This document shows, in pieces, positions 1-5,893 of a stretch of DNA of 15,935 bases. Origin of the DNA: DASUSH01 sp036375215 (lineage in GTDB: Bacteria > Actinomycetota > Thermoleophilia > Solirubrobacterales > 70-9). A program made the translations under genes and the position numbers. Every line of letters starts with the position of its first letter. Positions within the stretch are counted from its first letter, which is position 1. The stretch is taken from the NCBI GenBank assembly GCA_036375215.1, contig DASUSH010000020.1, positions 1 to 15,935 on the forward strand, in the 5' to 3' direction. The notes beneath the pieces are model-generated. The model saw only the letters and a program-made list of their open reading frames with translations, was not told the DNA's origin and did no database searches.

Positions 1-458
1 GGCTGCGCGAGCGGATGGCCGCGGGCGAGCTCGCCCCCGACCGCGGGCCGGCCCTGCCGCACCCGACCGCCGGCGCCACGCTCGTCACCGCCCGGCCGCC
101 GCTCGCCGCGTTCAACGTCTTCCTTGACTCGCCCGACCCGAAGCTCGCGCGCCTCGTCGCCGCCGGGATCCGCGAGTCCGGCGGCGGCCTGCCCGGCGTG
201 CGCGCGATCGGGCTGCCGTTCGAGGGCGTCACCCAGGTCTCGACCAACGTCCACGACCCGTTCCGGGTCACCCTCGGCGACGTCGTCGCCGAGGTCCGCC
301 GGCTGGCCGCGCCGCTGGGTGCGCGGGCGACCTCGGCGGAGATCGTCGGGCTCGTCCCGAGGGCGGCCATGGCGGGCTTTCCCGAGGACGTGCAGCTCGT
401 CGACCCCGACGCCGAGGCGCACCTCCTGGAGGGGCGGCTGGAGAGCCTCCCCCGGTAA
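1..458 (+). CDS. ftcD: Glutamate formimidoyltransferase, C-terminal part (5' end outside window)
   Basis: This is the C-terminal half of a formiminotransferase, which moves a formimino group between N-formimidoyl-glutamate and tetrahydrofolate in histidine breakdown or one-carbon metabolism. The frame is open from base 3, before the first ATG at base 15, so that ATG is internal and the gene starts upstream. Family landmarks visible are an AAFNVFLD strand, IRESGGGLPGVRAIGLP, a QVSTNVHDP segment and the ending SAEIVGLVPRAAM. These belong to the C-terminal subdomain of FTCD-type enzymes; roughly 150 residues of a usual ~300 are present. No cyclodeaminase domain follows, so it looks like the stand-alone bacterial form. 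The TAA stop overlaps a possible -10 box of the next gene. The family is clear; the substrate is inferred from the family. The ftcD symbol is used loosely. Confidence 0.85.
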   Translation, partial: LRERMAAGELAPDRGPALPHPTAGATLVTARPPLAAFNVFLDSPDPKLARLVAAGIRESGGGLPGVRAIGLPFEGVTQVSTNVHDPFRVTLGDVVAEVRRLAAPLGARATSAEIVGLVPRAAMAGFPEDVQLVDPDAEAHLLEGRLESLPR

Positions 459-461
459 TCT
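456..461 (+). promoter_or_regulatory. Possible -10 box TAATCT for the small membrane protein gene
   Basis: TAATCT fits the TAnnnT -10 pattern and ends 8 bases before the ATG at 470, so a transcript would start at or very near the start codon. Its first three bases are the TAA stop of the preceding gene. No convincing -35 element is seen. An AGGAG at 463-467 is also present, but only 2 bases from the ATG, too close to be a good ribosome site. Confidence 0.4.
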
Positions 462-469
462 GAGGAGCG

Positions 470-874
470 ATGCCCGGCACGGCGAAGAAGCGCAAGCGCA
501 AGCAGCGCGGCACCCAGGGCGGCAGGGTCGGCGGCCGCCGCAGCCGTCCCCGTTCGCGCGCCGAGGCGAAGGCACAGGCGCGCTCGCGCGGCACGAAGGG
601 CTCCGCCGGGAAGCAGCGGATGGCCGACCGCGTCGGCGCCCCGCCGACCTGGCGCGGCGCCGTCAACCGCGCCCTGATCGCGAGCGGGATCTTCCTCGCC
701 CTGCTCCTCATCTTCTTCAAGCAGCCGGCCCCGCAGGCGCTCGCCCTCTCCGCCTTCATGCTGCTCGTCTACATCCCGATGGGCTACTACATGGACCGGT
801 TCTTCTACCGGATGAAGCTGCGCAAGGAAGAGAAGAAGCGGCTCGAGGCGAAGGCCGAGAAAGGCCAGGCGTAG
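470..874 (+). CDS. Small basic two-helix membrane protein of unknown function
   Basis: I do not recognise a named family for this 134-residue protein. Residues 1-50 are very rich in Lys, Arg and Gly and probably disordered. Two hydrophobic segments follow at about 66-83 and 88-108, joined by a short KQPAPQ turn. The tail (about 111-134) is again strongly charged (KLRKEEKKRLEAKAEKG) and probably helical. By the positive-inside rule both termini would face the cytoplasm, where the basic N-terminus could bind nucleic acid or anionic lipid. The ATG at 470 is the first in frame and is preceded by TAATCT. The gene sits 11 bases after the formimidoyltransferase stop and 8 bases before the MBL hydrolase, so it may be the first gene of the MBL-hisS-aspS unit. 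The reading frame and topology are well supported; the function is unknown. Confidence 0.7.
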   Translation: MPGTAKKRKRKQRGTQGGRVGGRRSRPRSRAEAKAQARSRGTKGSAGKQRMADRVGAPPTWRGAVNRALIASGIFLALLLIFFKQPAPQALALSAFMLLVYIPMGYYMDRFFYRMKLRKEEKKRLEAKAEKGQA

Positions 875-882
875 CAGCGCTG

Positions 883-1521
883 ATGGACGTGCGGATGCTC
901 ACCGTCGGTCAGGTCGCCGAGAACTGCTTCGTGTTCCGCCGCGACGGCTCCGATCGCGCGCTCGTCGTCGACCCCGGCGAGGAGCCCGAGCGGATCCTCG
1001 GCGCGATCGACGAGATGGGGGTGGGGGTCGACGCGATCCTGCTCACCCACACCCATTTCGACCACATCGGCGCCGTCGCGCCCGTCGCCAAGGCCACCGG
1101 CGCCCCCGTCTACTGCCCCGAGCTCGAGGTGCCGGTGCTCGCGGACATCATGGCCTACATCCCCTGGCCCGGTTTCGGCCCGTACGAGTCCTACGACGCC
1201 GACGAGACGATCTCGGGCGGCGAGCGGCTCGAGCTCGCCGGCATGGAGATCGACGTGCTCCACACGCCGGGCCACAGCCCCGGCCACGTCACCTTCTCGA
1301 TCCCCCGTGAGCAGGCGCTCTTCTCCGGCGACGTCCTCTTCCAGGGCTCGGTCGGCCGCGTCGACCTGCCCGGTGGCGACGGGCCGACCCTGCTCGAGAG
1401 CCTGCGCATGCTCGTCGACGGCTTCCCCGCGGAGACGACCGTCTATCCCGGTCACATGGGGATCACGACGCTGGGCGCCGAGCGCGCCACGAACCCCTTC
1501 CTGGCCGAACTGGCCCGCTAG
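883..1521 (+). CDS. MBL-fold metal-dependent hydrolase (glyoxalase II-like)
   Basis: This is a 212-residue metallo-beta-lactamase-fold hydrolase of the hydroxyacylglutathione hydrolase-like branch, likely cytosolic and cleaving a thioester or similar ester. The metal site is complete: THTHFDH gives His56, His58, Asp60 and His61, HTPGHSPGH gives His131, SGD gives Asp150, and YPGHM gives His191. The closing TTLGAERATNPFL segment is typical of small bacterial glyoxalase-II-like proteins, which lack the C-terminal glutathione-binding helices of true GloB. The substrate is therefore unknown, and glutathione is unlikely in an actinobacterium. The ATG at 883 is 8 bases after the previous stop; ATG 895 (MLTVGQ) is an alternative, and neither has a good Shine-Dalgarno site. 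The gene lies directly before hisS, as its counterpart does in other Actinobacteria. Confidence 0.85.
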   Translation: MDVRMLTVGQVAENCFVFRRDGSDRALVVDPGEEPERILGAIDEMGVGVDAILLTHTHFDHIGAVAPVAKATGAPVYCPELEVPVLADIMAYIPWPGFGPYESYDADETISGGERLELAGMEIDVLHTPGHSPGHVTFSIPREQALFSGDVLFQGSVGRVDLPGGDGPTLLESLRMLVDGFPAETTVYPGHMGITTLGAERATNPFLAELAR

Positions 1522-1524
1522 ATT
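1519..1524 (+). promoter_or_regulatory. Possible -10 box TAGATT for hisS
   Basis: TAGATT fits TAnnnT and ends 9 bases before the hisS ATG at 1534. The TAG stop of the MBL gene forms its first half. No Shine-Dalgarno sequence lies between it and the start codon, which fits a leaderless hisS transcript. Confidence 0.4.
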
Positions 1525-1533
1525 CGCGGCGCG

Positions 1534-2763
1534 ATGGCCGGCCGCTTCCAAGCCCCGAAGGGGACCTTCGACGTCCTGCCGGCCGGGGCCGCGCGCCGCG
1601 CGCGGATCCACGCCGCCGCCGCGGCCCTCTTCGCCCGCGCCGGGTACGGGCGGATCGAGACGCCGATCTTCGAGGACACCGAGCTGTTCGAGCGCTCGGT
1701 CGGCGAGTCGACCGACATCGTCAGCAAGGAGATGTTCACCTTCGAGGACCTCGGCGGCCGCTCGATCACGCTGCGCCCCGAGGCCACCGCCTCGATCTGC
1801 CGAGCCTACGTCGAGCACGGCATGCACAAGCTCGCGCAACCGGTGAAGCTCTGGTGGTGGGGTCCCGCGTTCCGCTACGAGGCGCCGCAGGCGGGCCGCT
1901 TTCGCCAGTTCCACCAGATCGACGTCGAGGCGATCGGCTCGGACTCGCCGCTCGTCGACGCCGAGCAGGTGATCCTGCTCGACGAGCTCCTGCGCGGCCT
2001 CGGCGTGGAGGGGATCCGGCTGCGGCTCTCGAGCCTCGGCACGGCCGACTCGCGCGCGGAGTACCGCGAGGAGCTCAAGGCCTACCTGCGCGCGCACGAG
2101 CCCGAGCTCTCCCGCGGGGTCCGCGAGCGCATCGACGCCAACCCGATGCGGGCCTTCGACGCCGACGACGATGGCACCCGGGCGGTGATGGCCGAGGCGC
2201 CGCGGATGATCGACCGCCTCGCCGACGAGGACGCCCAGCACTTCGCCGAGGTCCGCGGGCACCTCGACCGCGCCGGCGTCGAGTACGAGCTCGACGGCAC
2301 GCTCGTGCGCGGCCTCGACTACTACACGCGCACCGTCTTCGAGTTCGAGTCCGAGAAGCTCGGCGCCCAGGCCGCGCTCGGCGGCGGCGGGCGCTACGAC
2401 GGGCTCGTCGCCGAGCTCGGCGGCCCCGAGGCGCCGGCCTGCGGCTGGGCCGCCGGGATCGAGCGCATCCTGCTCGCGCTCCCGCAGGGAGATGAGCAGC
2501 CGGGCACCGACGTCTTCATCGCCGCCACCGCGGGAATGCTGGGCGATGCGCTCGCGATCGCGGTCGAGCTGCGGCGCGCGGGGCTCACCGCCGACCTCGA
2601 CCTCGCCGGGCGCAGCCTGAAGGGCCAGATGAAGCAGGCGAACCGGATCGGCGCGGCCCGGGCCGTGATCCTCGAGGACGACGGGAGCGCGCAGCTCCGC
2701 GACATGGAGACCGGCGAGCAGCGCCCCGTCGATCCCGCCAGGGTCGCGGAGGAGTTCGGATGA
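1534..2763 (+). CDS. hisS: Histidyl-tRNA synthetase
   Basis: HisRS charges tRNA-His with histidine in the cytosol. The 409-residue length is usual for the bacterial enzyme. The N-terminal KGTFDVLP is the family start. Class II motif 2 is seen at 113-128 (FRYEAPQAGRFRQFHQ), the two histidine-specific signatures at 259-265 (RGLDYYT) and 283-291 (GGGGRYDGL), and motif 3 at 304-313 (GWAAGIERIL). Residues from about 325 onward form the anticodon-binding domain, with DVFIA at its start and the RSLKGQMKQANRIGA segment. No catalytic residue is missing. The ATG at 1534 fits the family N-terminus and lies 12 bases after the MBL stop, with a -10-like box between. The TGA stop overlaps the aspS start as ATGA, so the two synthetases are probably translated together. 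Confidence 0.97.
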   Translation: MAGRFQAPKGTFDVLPAGAARRARIHAAAAALFARAGYGRIETPIFEDTELFERSVGESTDIVSKEMFTFEDLGGRSITLRPEATASICRAYVEHGMHKLAQPVKLWWWGPAFRYEAPQAGRFRQFHQIDVEAIGSDSPLVDAEQVILLDELLRGLGVEGIRLRLSSLGTADSRAEYREELKAYLRAHEPELSRGVRERIDANPMRAFDADDDGTRAVMAEAPRMIDRLADEDAQHFAEVRGHLDRAGVEYELDGTLVRGLDYYTRTVFEFESEKLGAQAALGGGGRYDGLVAELGGPEAPACGWAAGIERILLALPQGDEQPGTDVFIAATAGMLGDALAIAVELRRAGLTADLDLAGRSLKGQMKQANRIGAARAVILEDDGSAQLRDMETGEQRPVDPARVAEEFG

Positions 2764-4571
2764 GCCCCCCGGAGTTCCCCGCGCTGCAGCCGAACGGGTA
2801 CCGCGACACGTGGTGCGGCCAGGTCCTGCCCGATCGCGTCGGCGGCGAAGCGCGGGTCGCCGGCTGGGTCCACCGCCGCCGCGACCACGGCGGGCTGATC
2901 TTCGTCGACGTGCGCGACCGCACCGGCCTCGTCCAGCTCGTCTTCGACCCCGACGAGTCGGCCGAGGCGAAGGAGCTCGCGCACCGGCTGCGCGCCGAGG
3001 ACGTGCTCTCCGCCGCCGGCGAGGTCGTGAGGCGCGATCCCGAGACCGTTAACGAGTCGATCCCGACCGGCGAGGTCGAGCTCCGCGTCACCGCCTCCGA
3101 GCTGATCGCCGATGCGGACACGCCGCCGTTCGAGATCGAGGGCTTCTCCGGCGAGGTCGGCGAGGAGATCCGCCTGCGCCACCGCTACCTCGACCTGCGG
3201 CGCGAGCCCATGCAGCGCGCGATCGCGCTGCGGGCACGGGTCTCGAGCGCGATGCGCGAGTTCCTCGACGGCGAGGGGTTCCTCGAGATCGAGACCCCGG
3301 CGCTCACCCGCTCGACCCCGGAGGGCGCCCGCGACTTCCTCGTCCCCAGCCGCACCGAGGCCGGCGCGTTCTACGCGCTGCCACAATCGCCGCAGCTCTT
3401 CAAGCAGCTCCTGATGATCTCGGGGTTCGAGCGCTACTTCCAGATCGCGCGCTGCTTCCGCGACGAGGCGATGCGCTCGGACCGCCAGGCCGAGTTCACC
3501 CAGCTCGACGTCGAGATGTCGTTCGTCACGGTCGAGGACGTGCTCGACGTCAACGAGCGCATGCTCGCCCACGTCTTCGAGCGGGTCGGCGGTCCCGAGA
3601 TCGAGCTGCCGCTCGCGCGCCTCCCCTACGACGAGGCGATCGAGCGTTACGGCACCGACCGCCCCGACGTGCGCTTCGGGCTCGAGCTGGTGACGCTCTC
3701 CGACGTCGTCGCAGGGACCGAGTTCAAGGTCTTCCGCTCGGTCGTCGAGGGCGGCGGCGCGGTGCGCGGACTGAACGCCGGCAAGCGCGAGCTGCCGCGC
3801 TCGGCGCTCGACGGCCTGATCGGGCGCGCCCAGGAGCTCGGCGCGAAGGGCCTCGTCTGGGCCTTCCGCGAGGGCGACGGCTGGCGTTCCCCGACGGCGA
3901 AGTTCCTCTCGGCGGACGAGCTGCGCGGCCTGAACGAGGCGCTCGGCGCGGAGGAGGGCGACCTGCTCCTGCTCGTCGCCGACGAGCGCCCGGTCGCCGA
4001 CGCGGTCCTGGCGCAGATGAGGCTCGACCTCGCCGAGCGCTTCGAGCTGATCCCCGAGGGCGAGGAGAACCTGCTCTGGATCGTCGACTGGCCGCTCTTC
4101 GAGTGGTCGGAGGACGAGCGGCGCTGGGACCCGCTCCATCACCCCTTCACCTCGCCCGACGGCGGGCTCGACCCCGACGACCCCGGCGCGGCGCGGGCGC
4201 TCGCCTACGACGTCGTCTGGAACGGGCAGGAGCTCGGCGGTGGCTCGATCCGCGTCTCCGACCCGGAGACGCAGCGACGGGTCTTCCGCGCGCTCGGGAT
4301 CTCCGACGAGGAGGCCGGTGAGCGCTTCGGGTTCCTGCTCGAGGCCCTGCGCTACGGCGCGCCCCCGCACGGCGGGATCGCCTACGGGCTCGACCGCTTC
4401 GTCCAGCGGCTCGCCGGCGCGGGCTCGATCCGCGACGTGATCGCGTTCCCGAAGACCGCCTCGGGCGCCGACCTGCTCACCGGCGCGCCGGCGCCGGTCG
4501 ACGAGATCCAGCTACGCGACCTCGGGCTGCGCGTGCACGCCACCCGGCCGGAGCCGAATCCGCCGCGGTGA
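2760..4571 (+). CDS. aspS: Aspartyl-tRNA synthetase, possibly non-discriminating (Asp/Asn)
   Basis: This is a 603-residue bacterial-type AspRS. It has an N-terminal OB-fold anticodon domain (about 30-115, with GWVHRRRDHGGLIFVDVRDR), a class II core starting near 150 with motif 1 around 163-183, motif 2 at FRDE (233-236), the GAD insertion domain around 295-415, the HHPFTSP loop (460-466) and motif 3 GIAYGLDRF (539-547). All the catalytic landmarks are present. His43 in RRRDHGG is the residue linked, from memory, with non-discriminating AspRS in Pseudomonas, where discriminating E. coli has Leu. Such an enzyme also makes Asp-tRNA-Asn for GatCAB to amidate; this is inference. The ATG overlaps the hisS stop (ATGA), and its own TGA overlaps the next gene's GTG, indicating translational coupling on both sides. 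Confidence 0.97.
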   Translation: MSPPEFPALQPNGYRDTWCGQVLPDRVGGEARVAGWVHRRRDHGGLIFVDVRDRTGLVQLVFDPDESAEAKELAHRLRAEDVLSAAGEVVRRDPETVNESIPTGEVELRVTASELIADADTPPFEIEGFSGEVGEEIRLRHRYLDLRREPMQRAIALRARVSSAMREFLDGEGFLEIETPALTRSTPEGARDFLVPSRTEAGAFYALPQSPQLFKQLLMISGFERYFQIARCFRDEAMRSDRQAEFTQLDVEMSFVTVEDVLDVNERMLAHVFERVGGPEIELPLARLPYDEAIERYGTDRPDVRFGLELVTLSDVVAGTEFKVFRSVVEGGGAVRGLNAGKRELPRSALDGLIGRAQELGAKGLVWAFREGDGWRSPTAKFLSADELRGLNEALGAEEGDLLLLVADERPVADAVLAQMRLDLAERFELIPEGEENLLWIVDWPLFEWSEDERRWDPLHHPFTSPDGGLDPDDPGAARALAYDVVWNGQELGGGSIRVSDPETQRRVFRALGISDEEAGERFGFLLEALRYGAPPHGGIAYGLDRFVQRLAGAGSIRDVIAFPKTASGADLLTGAPAPVDEIQLRDLGLRVHATRPEPNPPR

Positions 4572-4930
4572 GCGTGTCCGCCGAGGAGGAGTCGCTCGCG
4601 AGGGAGGTGCTCGCGGCGCTCTCCGACGGCGACACGAACCGGTTCGGCGAGCTCGCCGCCGACGAGATCGAGATCCACACCGCGCGGGGGGTCCGCGAGG
4701 GCCACGCCGAGGCGGTCGCGTGGGCCGCGAACAAGTACGACCACCTGCAGCGCCGCTACGCGATCGACGAGCTGCACGCAGAAGCGGGGGGAGGCGTGAT
4801 CGTCCGCGGCCGCACCGAGTACGTCTGGAAGGACGGGGGCGGGGTGGCCGACTCGAGCCCGGTCGGAATCGGGCTGCGCTTCGCCGGCGGCAAGCTCGTG
4901 CTCTGGCGCTTCCTTGACGACCCGGCTTAA
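4568..4930 (+). CDS. SnoaL/NTF2-like small protein
   Basis: This 120-residue protein looks like an NTF2/SnoaL-like cone fold. It opens with a helical stretch (EEESLAREVLAALSDGDTNRF), then ELAADEIEIHTARGVREGHAEAVAWA, which matches the typical 'target strand plus G-x-E/A helix' of the fold, and ends in beta strands (GVIVRGRTEYVW, SSPVGIGLRFAGGKLVLWRFLDD). Such proteins are enzymes, binding modules or ligand-free adaptors, so no specific function can be given. The GTG start at 4568 overlaps the aspS TGA (GTGA), suggesting coupled translation; GTG 4574 is an alternative two codons on. It has no transmembrane segment or signal peptide. A small hairpin follows at 4937-4950. The fold assignment is moderate and comes from pattern recognition alone. 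Confidence 0.75.
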   Translation: MSVSAEEESLAREVLAALSDGDTNRFGELAADEIEIHTARGVREGHAEAVAWAANKYDHLQRRYAIDELHAEAGGGVIVRGRTEYVWKDGGGVADSSPVGIGLRFAGGKLVLWRFLDDPA

Positions 4931-4936
4931 GTAATC

Positions 4937-4950
4937 CGGCGCCCGCGCCG
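4937..4950 (+). other. Short GC hairpin after the SnoaL-like gene
   Basis: CGGCG (4937-4941) can pair with CGCCG (4946-4950) around a CCCG loop, 7 bases after the TAA stop. There is no T-tract, so an intrinsic terminator role is weak. In DNA this rich in G and C, a short stem like this can arise by chance. Confidence 0.25.
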
Positions 4951-4990
4951 AACTACCGAACATGGGCGACGGCGTCACCGATTCCGGTGC

Positions 4991-4996
4991 TACCTT
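4991..4996 (+). promoter_or_regulatory. Possible -10 box TACCTT upstream of the structured RNA
   Basis: TACCTT fits TAnnnT and ends 6 bases before G5003, the first paired base of the long closing stem of the predicted RNA. That is the distance expected between a -10 box and a transcription start. No clear -35 is visible, as at the other candidate promoters in this window. Confidence 0.4.
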
Positions 4997-5002
4997 TCGA
5001 TC

Positions 5003-5160
5003 GGGCTCGAGCCTGTGCGCGAGCCGTCCATATTGTGAGCCAACACAATTGGTCTGGGAGTCGATCTCGGTTGGCCCCGTGGGGTCGCCGGTAGACACCC
5101 ACCTGCTTAGTCAGGTTCGCAGACCGGGCGGTAACGGCAGGCTGGAGTCCCTTTTCTCTT
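5003..5160 (+). ncRNA. Predicted structured RNA or regulatory leader, family unknown
   Basis: This gap folds on paper into an ordered, branched RNA. A closing stem P1 joins 5003-5015 with 5138-5151 (12 pairs, with one bulged U5148 and a G5009-G5144 mismatch). After an internal loop (5016-5023 and 5132-5137), P2 pairs CCGTCC (5024-5029) with GGGCGG (5126-5131). P3 is a hairpin of ATTGTG (5032-5037) with CACAAT (5044-5049). P4 pairs GGTCTG (5051-5056) with CAGACC (5120-5125), stacked directly on P2. Inside P4 lie two more hairpins, about 5068-5090 and ACCTG/CAGGT (5101-5105 and 5112-5116). A T-rich tail TTTTCTCTT (5152-5160) follows. A -10-like TACCTT precedes it, and the next gene starts only 10 bases after the tail. 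The motifs I know for SRP RNA, RNase P, tmRNA and common riboswitches are absent. It could be a stand-alone small RNA, a 6S-like RNA, or a leader/attenuator for the thioredoxin-like gene. Confidence 0.5.
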
Positions 5161-5170
5161 CGGGTCCTCG

Positions 5171-5848
5171 ATGAGGCGCGCGCTCAACGAGAACCCCGTC
5201 GTCCAGGCCGTCGTGATCGGCGTGATGGCGCTGCTCGTCGCCATCCTCCTCTTCACGCGGGTGGTGAACCAGGGCGGCGGGGAGGAGGCACCGCTGCCCC
5301 CGGCCGATCCCGCCGCGAGCGACCCGGCGGCCGACGCCGCGCCCGCCCCGGCCGAGGCCGCCGCGCCCGCCGCCGCGGCCGATCCGGCGGCCGCGGTTCC
5401 GGAGGCCGCCGCGCCCGCGACCCCCACCGCGCCACCGGCCGGCTCCACGCCAGCCCCCACGGGCGACGTCGCGGCCAACTTCGTCGCCGGCCCGGGCCTT
5501 CCCGAGAAGGTGGTCGCGGCCTACGGCGAGAACCAGGCCGTCGTCCTATTAATCGCCAAGCGGAAGGGCCTCGACGACAAGGCGATCCGCACCAGCGTGA
5601 TGAGCCTCGAGGCCCGGGACGACGTCACGACCTTCCTCGTCCCCGTGAAGCGGGTGGCCGACTACGCGCGGATCACCGAGGGGGTCGACTTGAACCGGAC
5701 CCCGGCGCTCGTCGTGCTGCGCCCGCGCAAGCTGACCGACAACGTCCCCGAGGCGACGGTCAGCTATGGGTTCCGCGGCCCCGAGAGCGTCGCCACGGCC
5801 GTCGAGGACGCCCTCTTCGACGGCAAGAACGTCACCTACGACCCGTAG
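5171..5848 (+). CDS. Membrane-anchored thioredoxin-like domain protein with Ala/Pro linker
   Basis: This 225-residue protein has a short cytoplasmic N-terminus, one transmembrane helix (about 10-31, VVQAVVIGVMALLVAILLF), a long Ala/Pro/Asp-rich linker (about 36-100) and an extracytoplasmic globular domain (about 105-222). That domain has a VVLLIAKRKG strand, a helix, a TFLVPVKRVADYARI strand-helix and RTPALVVLRP, which resembles the cis-proline strand of a thioredoxin fold (Pro178), then a final beta-hairpin and helix. There is no CxxC and no cysteine at all, so it cannot be a disulfide oxidoreductase; a binding or structural role outside the membrane is more likely. The ATG at 5171 has no clear ribosome site. 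The predicted structured RNA ends 10 bases upstream and may control it. A hairpin at 5852-5879 follows. The function is unknown and the thioredoxin-like call is tentative. Confidence 0.7.
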   Translation: MRRALNENPVVQAVVIGVMALLVAILLFTRVVNQGGGEEAPLPPADPAASDPAADAAPAPAEAAAPAAAADPAAAVPEAAAPATPTAPPAGSTPAPTGDVAANFVAGPGLPEKVVAAYGENQAVVLLIAKRKGLDDKAIRTSVMSLEARDDVTTFLVPVKRVADYARITEGVDLNRTPALVVLRPRKLTDNVPEATVSYGFRGPESVATAVEDALFDGKNVTYDP

Positions 5849-5851
5849 CCA

Positions 5852-5879
5852 CCCGGGGACTGCCCCGTCTGTCCCCGGG
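5852..5879 (+). terminator. Strong GC hairpin between the thioredoxin-like gene and mnmA
   Basis: CCCGGGGAC (5852-5860) pairs perfectly with GTCCCCGGG (5871-5879) around a 10-base loop, starting 4 bases after the TAG stop. It lacks a T-tract, so it could be a U-less terminator, an mRNA 3'-end stabiliser, or a REP-type palindrome of the GGGGAC/GTCCCC kind. It ends just before the mnmA -10-like box. Confidence 0.5.
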
Positions 5880-5880
5880 G

Positions 5881-5886
5881 TACCCT
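5881..5886 (+). promoter_or_regulatory. Possible -10 box TACCCT for mnmA
   Basis: TACCCT fits TAnnnT and ends 7 bases before the GTG at 5894, directly after the hairpin. There is no purine-rich Shine-Dalgarno site between them beyond CGGGG. The spacing fits a leaderless mnmA transcript and supports the GTG start. Confidence 0.4.
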
Positions 5887-5893
5887 CGGGGCC

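Noticed and set aside
15..458. ATG at base 15 as a true gene start
   Set aside because: The frame is open upstream to the window edge and the visible sequence is only the C-terminal half of a formiminotransferase, so the ATG is internal.
124..882. Upstream extension of the MBL hydrolase frame back to base 124
   Set aside because: The 253 extra residues are Arg/Ser/Pro-rich shadow sequence overlapping two other genes; the MBL fold begins at 883.
5073..5086. GGCCCCGTGGGGTC palindrome as a protein operator
   Set aside because: It is accounted for as one hairpin inside the predicted RNA, and such palindromes are frequent in GC-rich DNA.
4991..5160. SRP RNA, RNase P RNA, tmRNA or a common riboswitch
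   Set aside because: I looked for the GGAAG/AGCAG tetraloop region, GAGGAAAGTCC, the tmRNA T-arm GGTTCGA with CCA end, and TPP, SAM, FMN and cobalamin signatures. None is present. 6S RNA stays open but unproven.
4962..5174. A 70-codon plus-strand frame in the 4931-5170 gap
   Set aside because: Its translation shows no family features or codon bias, it overlaps the next gene's start, and the same bases fit an RNA structure better.
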